Origin: Nectonema munidae
Taxonomy: Eukaryota > Nematomorpha > Nectonematoida > Nectonematidae
Direction of reading: 5' to 3'
Length of the DNA stretch: 64,000 nt
Assembly: GCA_030549495.1 (NCBI GenBank)
Contig: JAUIRK010000288.1
Coordinates: forward strand, 1 to 64,000
Made by a program: the position numbers and the translations under genes. Each line of letters begins with the position of its first letter. Within the stretch, counting starts at the first letter, position 1. The notes beneath the pieces were generated by a model that was not told where the DNA came from, searched no databases, and worked only from the letters and a program-made list of their open reading frames with translations. Positions 25,301-39,800 of this stretch are shown here, in pieces.

Positions 25301-28300
25301 AGAAAACTTTTAATAGAATGTAACATATTTATTAAAGAAAAAAATAAACACTTTTAGCATGAATGCACATTCATGTGCATAATGATCGAAAATGCTTCTT
25401 GAAAGTATTCATTTTTTTCATGAATGAAGGAGGCTTCTCTCGCTTTTAAATTAATACTTACTAATGCACTATCAAGGGCTTTAAAAAAGTTTTTTTTTTA
25501 AAAAACATCCCATAAAATAACAAAAAATGTCCAAGTTAGCGTCTATTTGGATCAATTTTGGCAGTTTGCTTTCAAGGAGTTGTGTAAATAATTAACTTTA
25601 TCGATGAATAAATTTTAATTTACATTATTAGTTATTTATAAAATCATGGAACAGGTTATATAATACTTTTGTTAGATGGGAATTATGTTCCTTTTGTTTG
25701 GGTATCCTTTTAAGTAGGGCCCTTTTTTTAAGGATTTTGTGTGTTTGGGGATCGGGAGAGGTGCCCTAGAATTTTGAAGGTGAAGTTCCTTATCAATATT
25801 TTAAACTACTACTTTCAATATATATATATATATTTTAGTTTTATTTTGTCTTTTTGCAATTTTCATTTTTCATTTCTAATTCCTCTTTTTAAAATATAAG
25901 ATAGAATTGCAAAAAAACAAAATAGAATTACAAAAGGATAAAACAAAACTTAAAATGGTATATTCCAATACCTATTTTTCAATTTATGAATATACTCATA
26001 TATGCTATTTTTATTTTAGATAAAAATTTCTGTTTTGGGCTTTTCTTTCTTCCAATATTCTCGACTGAGGGGGGGGGGTATCTTTGTCACAATCCAAAAA
26101 AGCCACTATGATGGACCCCATATCACAAGGCTGAAGCTGTCTAGAAGATAATAATTTGGTTCAAATTTTTTGAGGAGTAAAAACCAAAATTGTATTCACA
26201 TATAAAGAAGGATCAGAGAGAAAAGAAGAATGGTAATGAATACCTCGCGTGTGCAGAGCGTACTTGAGAACTTTGTATCCATATTTATTATTGACGATGC
26301 AGAAATACTTGCCAATATCTTCGTGGCTGACGTTAAATATTTCTAGCACATTTTTCTGAATACTCTTATCATACTTCTCGAATATTCTATACTTGCTTGA
26401 AGAAAACTCGATGTATTTATTTTCTAAAGTATAAAAAGTAATGAATGCATTCCCAACCATATTCATTCGTTCATTGATCCTTTCAGTTCCAATGAGCCAG
26501 CACTGACTCGCGAAATGAAAAGCGTCTGCTTTAAAAGTTACAGTAAATCTTGAAAACTTCCCGAAATCAACTTTAAGTAATGTTTTTTTCTTCATGTTAT
26601 TGAATGAACTTTTGTTGAATTAAATGAAACGATAAATATATATACATGGTTATTTTGGGACATACAAAAATCACTAAAGCGATGAAAAATTGTCGCACTT
26701 TTTGTAAAACAATATTTTTGCTAAATACATAAATATTTTTTCCAATATGGGAAGATTTACAGTATATGAAAATTCATTGATTTTTTAGACCGAATAGGAC
26801 ACTAGTGTCCCAAAAATAAAGATCGTTTGCTTTATTTTTTTTAAACTACACTAAGTCATTATGTAATTGCTCACATTTGAAGTGTATTTTGTTGTACGTA
26901 TGCACATATGGTGTAGTTTTATATCAAATTATCTAATCTCGTAAGTTTTTTAGAATAGTTTAAAATTAAGAAATCGCTGCTTAATTAAAGACGAGATTGG
27001 GATCGAATGGGGTATTATAAAGAGTTTTAAAAGAATAGCACACAATTACGCTTCATAAAGCTGAATGAGGAAAAGTCTAAGCAAAGTATTACTAAATTTC
27101 CAAGCAATTTCAGCCTTCGGATTGACCTTGATCAAGCATTTCAGTTTGGCTCGGAAGAAGAGAGGCACGGAAACGTTGTACGAGATTCCGTAGATTGGGT
27201 AGGGCTGGTGGAGGACGTTGACGATGTACTTGAGCCTGCTTGCTTCTCCAATGCCGTTATTTGCGATGCAGGTATACGCGCCTTCCTTATCCACAGAAAC
27301 ATTACTGATCTTCAGTTCTGAAATCATGGTGTCTGAGTCCTGCTGAAGAAGAAGAAGGAATTATTTCAAGTTTCCAAATTAGTTAGCAGTATTCCCATTA
27401 AAGTTTTATGGAAGTACAGTCACCCTCTAGTTCGAAATGCTCTTATCTAAGAAGCTCTACATTGAAAGAAAAATTCATGAAAACAAAAAAATCAAATCAA
27501 TTTAAGTTCTCTAAACAGGAGAATGTTCGTATCCAAAGAGAAAATTTTCAAATTGATAACTTTTTTTGTTTAATATAATAAATAATCGATATTGAAAATA
27601 AAAATTTTAATTATTTTGAGTTTTAGAAAAATAAAAAACAATACACTTCATAGTTTTTTAAGTTTAGTGAAATTCTAGAGCGTTTCAACAAAAAAATTTT
27701 ATCGCTTGAAATTTAATTAAAAAAACAATTTTTTTTATTGTTCTTTACCCGAAAATTCTCAATATGATCAATATTCTAATCAAATCAAACTTTTTAAGAT
27801 AGACATGTTTGCTATAGAGGTAAATATTTTTGAGAAATTTGTTCAAGTTTTAAAATCTTTTTCAATATTTTTTTCGCTTTTTTGATGAATATAATATTTT
27901 TAGGGGACAAAAATCTACATATAGCTTGAATATATAATTAAATGTAGTGTTTTTTAGTTCGATTTCAAGTTGTTAGTTCGTTAGTATATATAGAGTTTTT
28001 CATTTATTTCTGGACTTTTTGCATTCAATAGTGAGCTATTTGCAATATTAGTGAAATTTTTGTAATCATTAGTAAACTTCGTCAAATATAACATTTAATA
28101 GATTAATTTTAATTTAACATTTAATAGATTAGACTTCCATTGGAATCATTTCAAGTTTTTACACTTGTTATATTTCGTCTTATGAAAACTCAAATATCTC
28201 ATTATTTGAAGTTATTATTTTTAGATGCAATTTTCGTAGGTTTGAACAACCTTCTTTTTGCTTAATAAAATATGTTATGTTATGCTATAACATTTAATAA

Positions 28301-31300
28301 GCTCAAGTTTTTTGAAAAATCTTCTAGATATATTTATATTGATCTTAAACTAACCGCACATGACCTAGCCTTGTAAAATCTTGATCTAACCGGTCTAGAG
28401 TATCTCTAGCATTTCTCCAGCATTATAATATATATATAATATATAAATAATAATATTCTTAAATTTCAGTGTAACTAACTATAAGTATAGACTAAAAAAA
28501 GATACTAAAAGAAAAAAGTTTTGAGTTCCCTTTTTAATATTCGATAAATAATATTCTTCCTTTGGATGCAATGCCAATAACTGGATCTCATGAGAAAAAA
28601 GACTGAAATGTAGGTTTACATTTTACGCATTCATAAAAATAAGAAACAAAATTTTAATGCTTATAAGCGCAAATGTATTGATTTTTGCATGTTTTCATCG
28701 AGAATGCACGATATCAGGATTTATATCAAATTATGAACTTTCTTGTGGTATTGTAACCAGGCAACTAACCTTACTGACACAAACATTATAAAAAATAATC
28801 AATACCATCAAAATATTGCTGGCTCTAATTTTCTTTTTTTGTTTGAGCCAGGTAACGCTAGAAGCAGTTAGCGGGAATCCTCTGACTTTGCAGGCCAGAA
28901 TGACATTTGTTGCTTCGCGAACCACGAATTTTGTGTTGAAAACACCCGTACTCATGATTTTTGCAGCGTAACTCACTTTAACATGGAAGATGGCTTTTGT
29001 TCTACCCGCAGAATTGGAAATGGAACATGAATAAGTTCCCGTATGAAATCTACGGACTTCAGGAATGATGAGAGCTTGCTTTTCTTCAGACAAACTGATG
29101 TTATAGAGAGAAATATTTTGTCCATCTAAATAATAAAAAAAAATGGATGAATGAAAAAAGACGTTTTCTATCGAACCAACCTCTTAGGCACAGATATTGA
29201 TACTTTTTCGGATAACCCTTTACCGAAATGTTGAGATAGGATAAACTATTATTTTTGATGATCACTTTGGTTGGATTCGAGTGAAGAAGGTAGGGTGCTT
29301 GTAAAATTTTGATCTTCACGGATTTGGACAATTTCTTGTGAACTTTTTTATTGTACGCTGTACAAAAGATTTGTTTTCCATCTAGTTCTTTGCTCACTAT
29401 GATCTAAAGTATTTGAAGTACATTAAAAAAAGAAATAACATATTAAAAAAAATCTAAGACTTTTTGATAATATCCAATAGAACACACTCTTCGTGATTTT
29501 TACAAAGAAATGAATTCATTTGATGAATCTAAGCAAATCTGTAATTTAGCTAACTTGGTAACTCAGGTTGTTCGTATCTACGCTTGATAGACAGAACAAT
29601 TGTTTCAAAATAATTAGCTGGATTCTAGTGTAATTTGATTCGTTAAAAGAAAAAATATTATTCAAACTTTTTAATCCAATCAGATAAAAGAGTTTTCGTT
29701 GCCCTGCTTTGACATAAATAAGGCCATTGATATTTAGATTATAATATAGATTAATGGAATGTGATTGGTTGTTAGTAAACGTCACCTGTTTCACAATTTA
29801 TTCACTCATTTTAAATCAGTTATAAGCAGAAGAGTGATTTAAGCAAAATTTAAGCAATATCAAATCGTTACAAACTATTAAAATGGTATGATAAAGGCCT
29901 CGTGGTAATTCATGGTTAACACTTTGAGAACAACAATACTAAGCCTTGTATATACTCTTTATCGCGTGCTTTCTTTACAATTAAATTTTACATATTTAAT
30001 GGAAAAGTTTCTTATTTTAGGAACAGTCCTGTCACAACCCTCCTTATAACCCGTTAACGACCAGAATAATCAGACGATATCTAATATAAAGCAGAAGATT
30101 TGTATTAAAGAGCTTTGATAAACGCAGACGATTTTATTTTTGTAAAGTCGACTATAGTCGACATGGGCGTTAACGGGTTAAATGATTTAAAACTCTTTCA
30201 GGATGAAATAAAAATTCTCTGTTTTAACCGGTTATCGACCACAGTCGACATATGTCGACTTTACAAAAGAATCGTCTGAGTTTATTAATGCTTTTTAATA
30301 CAAATCTTCTGCTTTATACTAGATATCGTCTGATTATTCTGGTCATTAACCGGTTTTCATTTATAAGGAAAATCAGGCGATTACAATTTAGAAAAGCAAT
30401 GCCCCAAAAAGTTTTAAACAAATTAACTTACCCTTAGAACACTTTTGGAAGAGAATGCGTTTAATGAGATGGAAGAGATCGTTGTTTGATACTCCTTGAG
30501 ATTGTCTCCACTGTCGGTGTGCCAGGAAATGTCTGCTTTCGGATTCGATGCTTCTACCTTGCACCAAAGAGACACTTCTTGACCAGATTTAGCCTCTAAC
30601 AGTTTTGGACGCACCACCATGCCTGATATGACTTAAAAAAAGGAAGAAAATGTCATTGAAAATTTTTTTTGCAAAAAAAAACCAAAATGACAATGCAGCA
30701 AGTGCAAACTTTTGATATGTGGTTCATGTTTCTACATTTTATGAATCATTTTTTCTCACATAAAATCTGTTTTTGTGAACTTTGTTTTGATGAAGTTTAA
30801 CTGTTATTGGGTGTGTAGACTAAATGTCGTCAAAATAATAATAAATAATTTACGGAAAAAAATTTTAAAAAAAATTAAGTCTGTACTTGTAGTTAGTTCA
30901 CTGAAAAAAATTTCACTTACTAATTCAATTAGTAAAAAGTCAAACTCCTTATTAATTATAGTTTTGACTCTTCTAAATAAATAATTAAAAAACTAAGTAT
31001 ATTTGTAAAGAAACTTCAATGATAAATAAAAGTTTACTTAAAATTACTACAGCTTACTTTTTATATTTCACATTTTTGGACTATGAAATTTGAAAATGAA
31101 GCTATACAAATTGAAAAACTTTATTTGAAAAAGTCATGAAACATACTTATTGATTAGATGAATAATATTCATAAAACTTTTTTTGCAAATAAACTTTTCC
31201 TAAGATTTTGTTCGAAAGAATCTCTAAGTCTCTAAAGAACAACATGGAAAGTATATCGTGAAAACTGATTATAAAAGTCATCTAAATTTCTCTTTTTTTA

Positions 31301-34300
31301 TGCTTCAAATGACGCCATCTCTGTATCTTCACGAGTGCATAATGTGTTTATTATTAATCCCTTACCCAAGACTCTTTTGATTCCATCTGATATTTTATTT
31401 ACGTATATATCTGTAAAATTAGCATAAATAGTGACCAAGTAATTCAGTTAGTCGTTTAGGTAGTTAGTTGAAATATTTAAAGTTAAAATCATCGCTATAT
31501 TTTCGCATTAATGTTTATTATTACTTTTCCTGTTAATATATTTAGTCATAGAAGCAGAAGGTAAGGATGCTACTCTTTATACCATTTTTAGTTCGATTTT
31601 GCCCTTTTGCAATTCGAATTTGTCTTTTTGAAAATATTTTTGCTTTCTCTTATTTCATTATATATTATACGCTAGAATATTAAAATTTTGAGATTCCTAA
31701 TCTTTTAAACAACACTTGTATTTTTTTTAATTTTATATCAAAATTTGTTTTAAATGTTCAAAATATTTGTTTTTTAAATTTTTTAGAGTCGGAAAATATT
31801 TTTTTCAAAATCAATTACATCTTTCTGATTAGAATATTACTCTTTTTGTATTATGAGTATATGCTACTGTAATAACTAAAATAATTCATAAAACAACGTC
31901 ATTTTACTGTTACCACAACAAAAACTCAATTTATTCAAGTTCGAAAAATAGATTATATGAGAATTTGTTCTAAGTGTGCTACCAATTTTTATATTTAATG
32001 GAATGGCATAGGGTGGAAAAGTTTGCCAGACACTCTTCTACTCTTTCCACGACATTTTGAAGTAGAACATACACAGCAATTCCCATAACGGATCAATATT
32101 GAGCACCTAGGCGTCTAAGATACTTTTTATGGGGTCAATAGGGAGTTGATAATGAAAATATAAATATGAATACTTTCCCATATTTAATGGCTTCAATAAG
32201 AATGTTAAATTCTCAAGACGGTCTATGCACTTAAAAGTTTTGGGAGCGCTGTCGTAGAAACTGAAGTCAACAATCATATGATTTTTAACCTTTTCATAGT
32301 TTTGCCAGTTTTGTCAGATAATGAGATTGGCAACGATGATGATGAAGTTATAATTGATGATGATAGGGACGAGAAAGATTTCGATAATGATTATATGAAT
32401 AATGATGATGATATGATGATGAGTGGAGAATTGATGAAGTTATGTTCTTAAAATTACAAGACGATCCTCTCTTTTCTCTCAACTCTTGAATATATATGTA
32501 TGTATTTGTTAATTAAGTTTTAATCTTTAGGTTTATCAACTTTCCATCATAAACACTGATTTGAAGTTTAATTAAAAAAACAAAAGCATTAAAATCAAGC
32601 TAAACCGCATAGCACTGCTTGAAAGAATTTGACTTAAAAATGAAATTAGCTTACTTTTTATTGAGATCGAACCCGATCCTCAAATTTTTTTTTATAGATT
32701 ATTGCTTTTTTAGATGCAATACTTTATATTTACTTTTAAAATGGTAGATGTATTTAAAATACATTAAAAAAAATAAACATTTTTTATGTTTATATTTTAG
32801 AGTATACAAATCCCCCTCTTAAAATTTAGGAACTTGGCTGGTCTCTTTCTTCTATTGTCATCTAATATGTGTTTATTGATTCTTTATTTCCTTCAAATTA
32901 CTTATTAACAATACATATAATGTTATTGATTGATTATACTGATGGAATATCGAAATTAAGATTTGAGTTTAAATCAATTGTAAAAATGAACCAAGAGTTA
33001 GTGTATATAGCAAAGATCTCATATATCATATTCATGATAGTTGCTTTTCCATATTGAATACTCATTTATAGTTCTATTGATACAAACTTCATTAACAGAA
33101 AATGTTTATAGGATAACAACACGCCAGCAATAGCCCTAACTCTTATCCTAACCCTAATACCATTTTACTGACACAAAAAATTTGTAATTTATTTCATTTA
33201 AATCAATATTATATGATTGTTCGTGTTTTCAAAAAAAGAGAAGATTTAATTTTCTTCGAATTGAAAATTAAGTTTGAGATAAGTAAACTTGATTGGCATT
33301 TCAACAGCAAATTAATTTTTTTTAACTTTTTAAAAATTGCTAAAAAGAATTTGAATGCGGTTAAAAGTTAACTAAAATTTCTGAATTAATCCATAATAAT
33401 ACATGATTTTCAGATCAAAAGATTAAAATATTTCTGTGACACGTAATATTATATTTAGGTTGATACAAATGTTCCGCAATTGTCATTCTTAATTTATGAC
33501 AGCTATATTATACTATCTGCTTTTTTGTTTGTTTCATAGTTTTTACATTTCTGTAAAGAACTTTTTAGGTACTTTCTTCTTCATTAAGTTTTCTGGGAAT
33601 ATTAATCAGTGTAAAAAACATCTTTAAGAATCCTTATACAACGAATGAATAAATTTATTTTTGAATAATGCAAAGGTTTGTTAAAAATGCTGATCTTAAA
33701 GTAGCGTTTAAGAACCAATCAATTATTATTGATTAAAAATTCCTTTAATACAAATATTTTTTTAGTAAAAATAAAAATTGAAAATAAGAAAATTGAATAA
33801 TAATAATAATAATAATAATAATTTTATTTTCAAAAGTATATATTTTAAAAGAAATTTGCGAACAAAAATAAATATGGATAGATCGGCATCGAACCAAAAG
33901 TATAAGGAGATTAAAGGCAAAATTTACTTTTGAAGGTTGGTATCAAAGGCCATTAAAACCGCTGAAAGAGACATCAACCTGCTTTTAAAATCTTGATGTT
34001 AACAGGGAATATATGTTGGAAATGCCATAAAAAGAATCGTAATAAAAGTGAAGATATGAGGAAGTGAAAGAAAAGAGAAACATAATCTATAATTAAGAAT
34101 AGATTACATTCCTAAATAGGTATAGAATCCATTAGAGAGAAGTGGTTTGTTTTTGCAAACAAAACAATTTGATGATACGCATTGAGTGATTGAAGCATAG
34201 GAACTATTAAAATTTGCTAAGACCATCTTTTGAAATGCTTTAATATTTGTAAAAAACTGATTGAAAAAAAGTTCATTGGTATTGTAGAGTGTAGAAATTT

Positions 34301-36814
34301 TGTATGTAAAGCATTCTCTTGATTTGAAATAATTATAAAAGGTATAGACATTTTACCAGCAAAACGAGGAGACCTTCTGTTTTTCTCAAAGTTAAAAGAG
34401 ATAAATATGTTGAAAATTGGGGGCAACATATTGTGCAAAAATTTGTACAACGTATTATTTACATTGAAATTATATATATCTTCAAGTTTGAGCAAGTGGT
34501 GTTCGTGAAATATTCTGTTTGTATGAGAAATTGGATGAAGGTTGAAGACAACTCTTAGTGTTTTTTTGTAATGAAAAGAGAGTTGTGTCTTTTGTATGTC
34601 CCCAGTTGAATATGCTGTATCTAAGATGAGGTAGAAAAAGGGTTTTATAAAGAAGTAGCATTGTTTTAGTAGGGAGGAATCTTTTGGCTTGTCTTAGAAT
34701 ACCAGAGATATAAGCCAATTTGTGAGAGATATGAGATAAATGGCTTTGCCAAGAGAGATTACTCTTGACAATCAAACCCAAGTAATTAAATTCGTTAACC
34801 TTTTCATAACCAAGCTTTTCTAAGTAGTTTGCATATTGAGTATCGCCAAATCTGTACGAAAAGGAAATATATTTAGACTTTTTTTGTTCAAAGACAAGCC
34901 ATTTTGCATAAACCAATTTTGTAACATCCTAACATTTCTCTCGAGAAAGTGATCATTTAAATTTTCATGTTCCAAAAGTACTGTTATGTCATCCGCATAC
35001 ATTAGAACTCTTGCATCTGATGTGACACTAGCAATGTCGTTCATAAAGATGTTGAAAAGAACTGGGGCTAAAATTGTACCTTGAGGCACTCCAGAAATCA
35101 CTTTCTTTTTATCAGATATGCAATCATTGACATAGACCCTTTGAGATCTGTTTTCAAGATACGATTTGAAGAATTCAATAGTGGCATCAGTAAAACCATA
35201 TAGTCTTAATTTGGACAAAAGTAAGGAATGGGGTAGGGAGTCGAATGCGCGGCTTGTATCTAGAAACAGAGAACAAACTTGGTTTCTTCTGTCAAGGGAA
35301 GAGATTACGCAGTTCAAGAAGTAAGTATGCAAAATTTCTGTAGAATAGTGCTTTCTAAATCCAAATTGAAATGGAGATAAGAGGTTGTGAGTTGTAAGGT
35401 AGTTATCGAGCTGTTTGTGAATAATTTTTTCAAATACTTTTGAGACAGAACTTACGATTGATATAGGTCGGTAGTTTACAACATCACTTTTGTCACCCTT
35501 TTTGTGGACAGGAATTATTTTGGTACTTTTCAAAATTTCAGGAAAGGTGTTATTCTGGATGCATAAGTTGAATGATTTCATCAGGGGATGTGCAATGTAG
35601 TTTTGAACTTTTTTCAAATCATAAACTGATAGGCCATACACATCTTCAGAGCGACTACTTTTTAAAGAATTGAAGGACAAAAGAATATCATTCATAGAGA
35701 TATCTTTGAGAAAAAATGTTGAAGATTTAGATTCAAGGGTAAGTGTACTATCTTTGTGTACGTAAGTACTATTAAAGCTTTCAGCGAAGTAATCACTAAA
35801 TAGTTTACAGATAGAAACATCCCTTGATACTTCGACATCATTAACAACCATATGGGAGATTTTAGACTTGGCTCTAGGCTTTACAAAAGAATTAATAATT
35901 CTCCAGGTAAACTTTGTATCCTTATTATTACTTAGTATTTTTTCAAAATAATTTCTTTTTAAATTTTTGGCTGTATATTTAACTTGATTTCTCAGAAAGA
36001 CAAAGATATCTCTTAATTCGTAAGTCTTTGATTTTTTCCATTTAGAGTAGGCCTTATTTCTTTTATTAATTAATTCTATAAGGTTTTCATTGACCCAACT
36101 ATTTTTTATTTTCCTAGTATGAGGGTTAGAAAAAAAACATTTCATTGATAAATTTTTTAATTCTGAGATTTTTGAAATAAGAGAGCTTAACAAATAAGAG
36201 GGATCGTTTTCTTCTTGATTAACAAAAGGGATCCAATCATATTCAGAAACTAGCTTTAAAAAAACTTTTTCATCAAAGAAAGAATTATTTTTAGTTTTTG
36301 AAAGAGAAGCATGTTTTAAAGATAACCAAATAGGGTAGTGGTCTGATATGTTTGTATTAAGTACAAATGCTGAATAATCAAATTGACGATTTGGTATCAA
36401 GATATTGTCCAGTAAGGTGTCACTATTCGGACGGGTCATAGTAGTAATTGTAGGAAGCATCGAATGAGAGATACACAAAGTGAAAAACCTATTAATAGCT
36501 CGACTTTCAATATTAAAAAGATTGAAATTAAAATCTCCAATTAAAATATTAGTAAAATTGAGAGGAAGCTGATTCAGATAGATTTCAAACTGGTCATTAA
36601 AAGACTCCTCAACGCTGGATATATTTGTTGGTAGTCTATAGAAATTATGCAGCATAAAAAAACAAATGTTTATGCAAATTTTTCGGGATTATAGAAACTT
36701 TTTTCAAATGGTAATTATCTAAATCTAAAAGCATTTAAGCATTTGTATTTTTTATGTATATTTTTCTTATGATTGGACAATTTGCTTAAAGTATAATTTG
36801 CCTCAAATATTGTA

Positions 36815-36850
<36 letters not shown>

Positions 36851-39800
36851 TTTATTTTCAAAAGTATATATTTTAATGAATAATAATAATTTTATTTTCA
36901 AAAGTATATATTTTAATGAATATGCAAATGTTTATTTAAAACGTAAAATTTAATAAGAGCATTGTAACGAAATTAGTTTTTTAAGGAAGAATTCCACATT
37001 CACAACCAACCTAGAACTTATTAGGATGTTTTACAATCAATCCAGGCATACTACCGAAAAAGAAAACTATCTTTTCAAGTTCAAATTGGCACTAAGGAAA
37101 TTCAAATTGGAAGTAAGAATATTCAAAGATTTTGTTTGTTATATCAAAAAAATTTTTTAGGAATTACTTTATTCAAAAAATAAAGTAAATTTTTATACAT
37201 ATATTTTAATTAATTTAGACTATAAAAAACTTTATTTTTCACTAAAAAAAATAGATCAGGAGTAATTTTTTACATTTTTTTGTTCCAATGAAAACAAGAA
37301 GGTTGCAACCAACTTCACATTTTTGTTTGAAACTCCATCCCTACAACATTTGTTAATTACTGGCGCTCGGCTCGTAGAATTTTATTATGTTTCATGGCTG
37401 GATGATTTCAACAAATTAAGGAGTGAAGGCAAAAGTATACATTTAAAACTTGATAGAAAATCTTCAAAATTCGTGTTAGAAGAAATAAAAAACATTATGA
37501 AAAAGCAAACAGTGATTTAATTAAAGTTTTCAAATGAATTCAAGTTTTTGCGAAAAAATCCAAAATCAAGTAGAAGCAACAACAAAAGAATTTAAAGTTT
37601 CAAAAGTAAGCTTTACTTGATAATAACATTTATGCCAAAGAATATTGTATCTAAAATGGTAAAAAAAGAAAAAAAATTAAAACAAATTTTGAAATTTCAG
37701 CAATTGATTACGATAAACGTTTTATAAAGAGTATGATGACTGATAGAACAGCATCATATAGTTCCAAATATAAAATTACAGCAAAAATTATTGAGAAACG
37801 AAAATATGGAAAAAAATTAGAAATTGCTAGATCTCAAAAGATGAGTGAAAGGAAAAAATATTCTGAAGTATTTAGTCTTGATGCAAGAAAAAAAAGTGAA
37901 GAAACGGAAAAAGAAGAAGAAGACTTAAAAATTATGGAAGCCACAAGTGAAAAATAAAATCGGGTAAAACTCTATTTGTTCCTCATAGTCAATTTCAATG
38001 ACTTTAAGAACAATTATCTCAGAATGAGGATGTGATCCGAATGCTGCGAATTTAAGTTTAAGTTATGCACAACGCAGTCGACTTTCAGAAGCTAACCCAA
38101 TTGCTAACAATATAAAATCGCACTGGAAACGACCAGATTCAGCACTTTTGATAGTAAACTTATGAAGGCATCCGAATGTTCTAATCGAGATGATACATTT
38201 CCTGTTTTCATTTCAAGAATCGGTCGAATTAAACTTCTAAGTGTTTCAATAAAAACATAAAAAGTTTAAACACCATTTGGAGAAATGAATGCTGAAGCTT
38301 GCTTGAAACTATTAGAAAAATCGGAGTGTAAAGCTAATGTGAAGGGAATGCTTTTTGGAACAGCTCCATTTAATACTGAAATTAAAAGTGGTACATGTGT
38401 ATCTCTTGAAAACAAATGAAGTAAACCATTATATTGGTTTGCTTCTCGTCATCATATCGAAGAAATAATTTTGACAAGTGTTTGGAATGCAAAAGAACTT
38501 TGAACCTTCTAAAAGTCCCAACATTCTAATATTTGAAAGATTTAAGTCTAACTTTTCAACTGTGAACATTCAGTCTTTAGAAGATTTATCTATCAGTAAT
38601 TTTGTTCAAAGACTATCAAAACGAAAAGAAGAAGCTTTTAATTTTTGTTTAGAAATGAAATTTCAAGAATTTATAAAAGGAAATTATCAAGAGCTGTATT
38701 TTTATCAAGGTTTTGTATTTTGGTGAAGAAAAAAAATCATTTTATTGGATAGAAAAACTGAAGCTTTACACAAAGCTAGATGGGAGTCAAAACTTTTTTA
38801 TTGTTTGAGAATTGAAATGCCCAATAATCAAATATCTAAGAAGTTTTTGGCGCAGAACAAAAAGCCAAAATAAAAAAATTCGTTGAATTTTGTGTGCTTT
38901 GCCTTATTTAGTTCAGATTTTGAAACTTCTTTCAAAGGTTTAATTATTGAACATCTTAAAGGAAAAAAATGGAAAGATTGAAGTCTTTTAGGCTTTCAAT
39001 TTAGAAAACCAAGTTTCCCAAGCTTGATGTCATAAAAATGCAAAGATATTTCTTCTTTGATTGGTTCAGATTATTGCCATTTTTTGCCTTAATGAACATC
39101 GATAGTAGTTTTTCATTTGAACCACTGAAAGATTGGCTGAACAATGCTTCATTTTTAAAGGGAAAAACAATCATTGATAGTCTATCGGTTCTCAACGATG
39201 GTGCAGAAAGAGGAGTAAAACTTGGTTATGATTTCACTCCAACTTCAAAAAAATAAAAATTAATTTTTAGCAAATATTACAAGTGGTTTAAAAGAGTCAA
39301 AATACCTTACCTGTTTAAAGGAAAATGCCTCAAAGTCTAAAAACTGGTTCTTGCAAATTTAAAATGTGTTTTTATGGAACTAATTTAATATAACTAAAGA
39401 TTTCTAGTAAGTTTTGTTAATATAAAAAAAAAATTAACCACCTCATCTATTTGTCAAAGAAAGTTTTTTTTAACTAGGTTTCTAGTATTGTTAATTCAAA
39501 TTGAAATGTGCTTAAGGTAAAAATTTATAAAAATAATTCTTTCATTTTTGCATATTTAGAATATATTTACTATATTTTAAAAAAGTTCAAGCTTTGAAAT
39601 AGTTAGGGCAATAGATAGTGTACTATATCTAACTAACTAATCAATTAATCTTTTAAACTCACTAACTAACCAGTTAACACATATATTATGTTGAGGAATG
39701 TCAGTTAGGCATCACAAAATTTTCGACATTCTGTCATTTCAACGTTTTGTGTTTGGAAATTCTGCTGTTTATTTATATTATATTTTTTGAATCACTAAAT

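Noticed and set aside
29546-29794. 82-residue minus-strand frame between Ig exons
   Set aside because: Not Ig-like, and the exons on both sides already join in phase without it.
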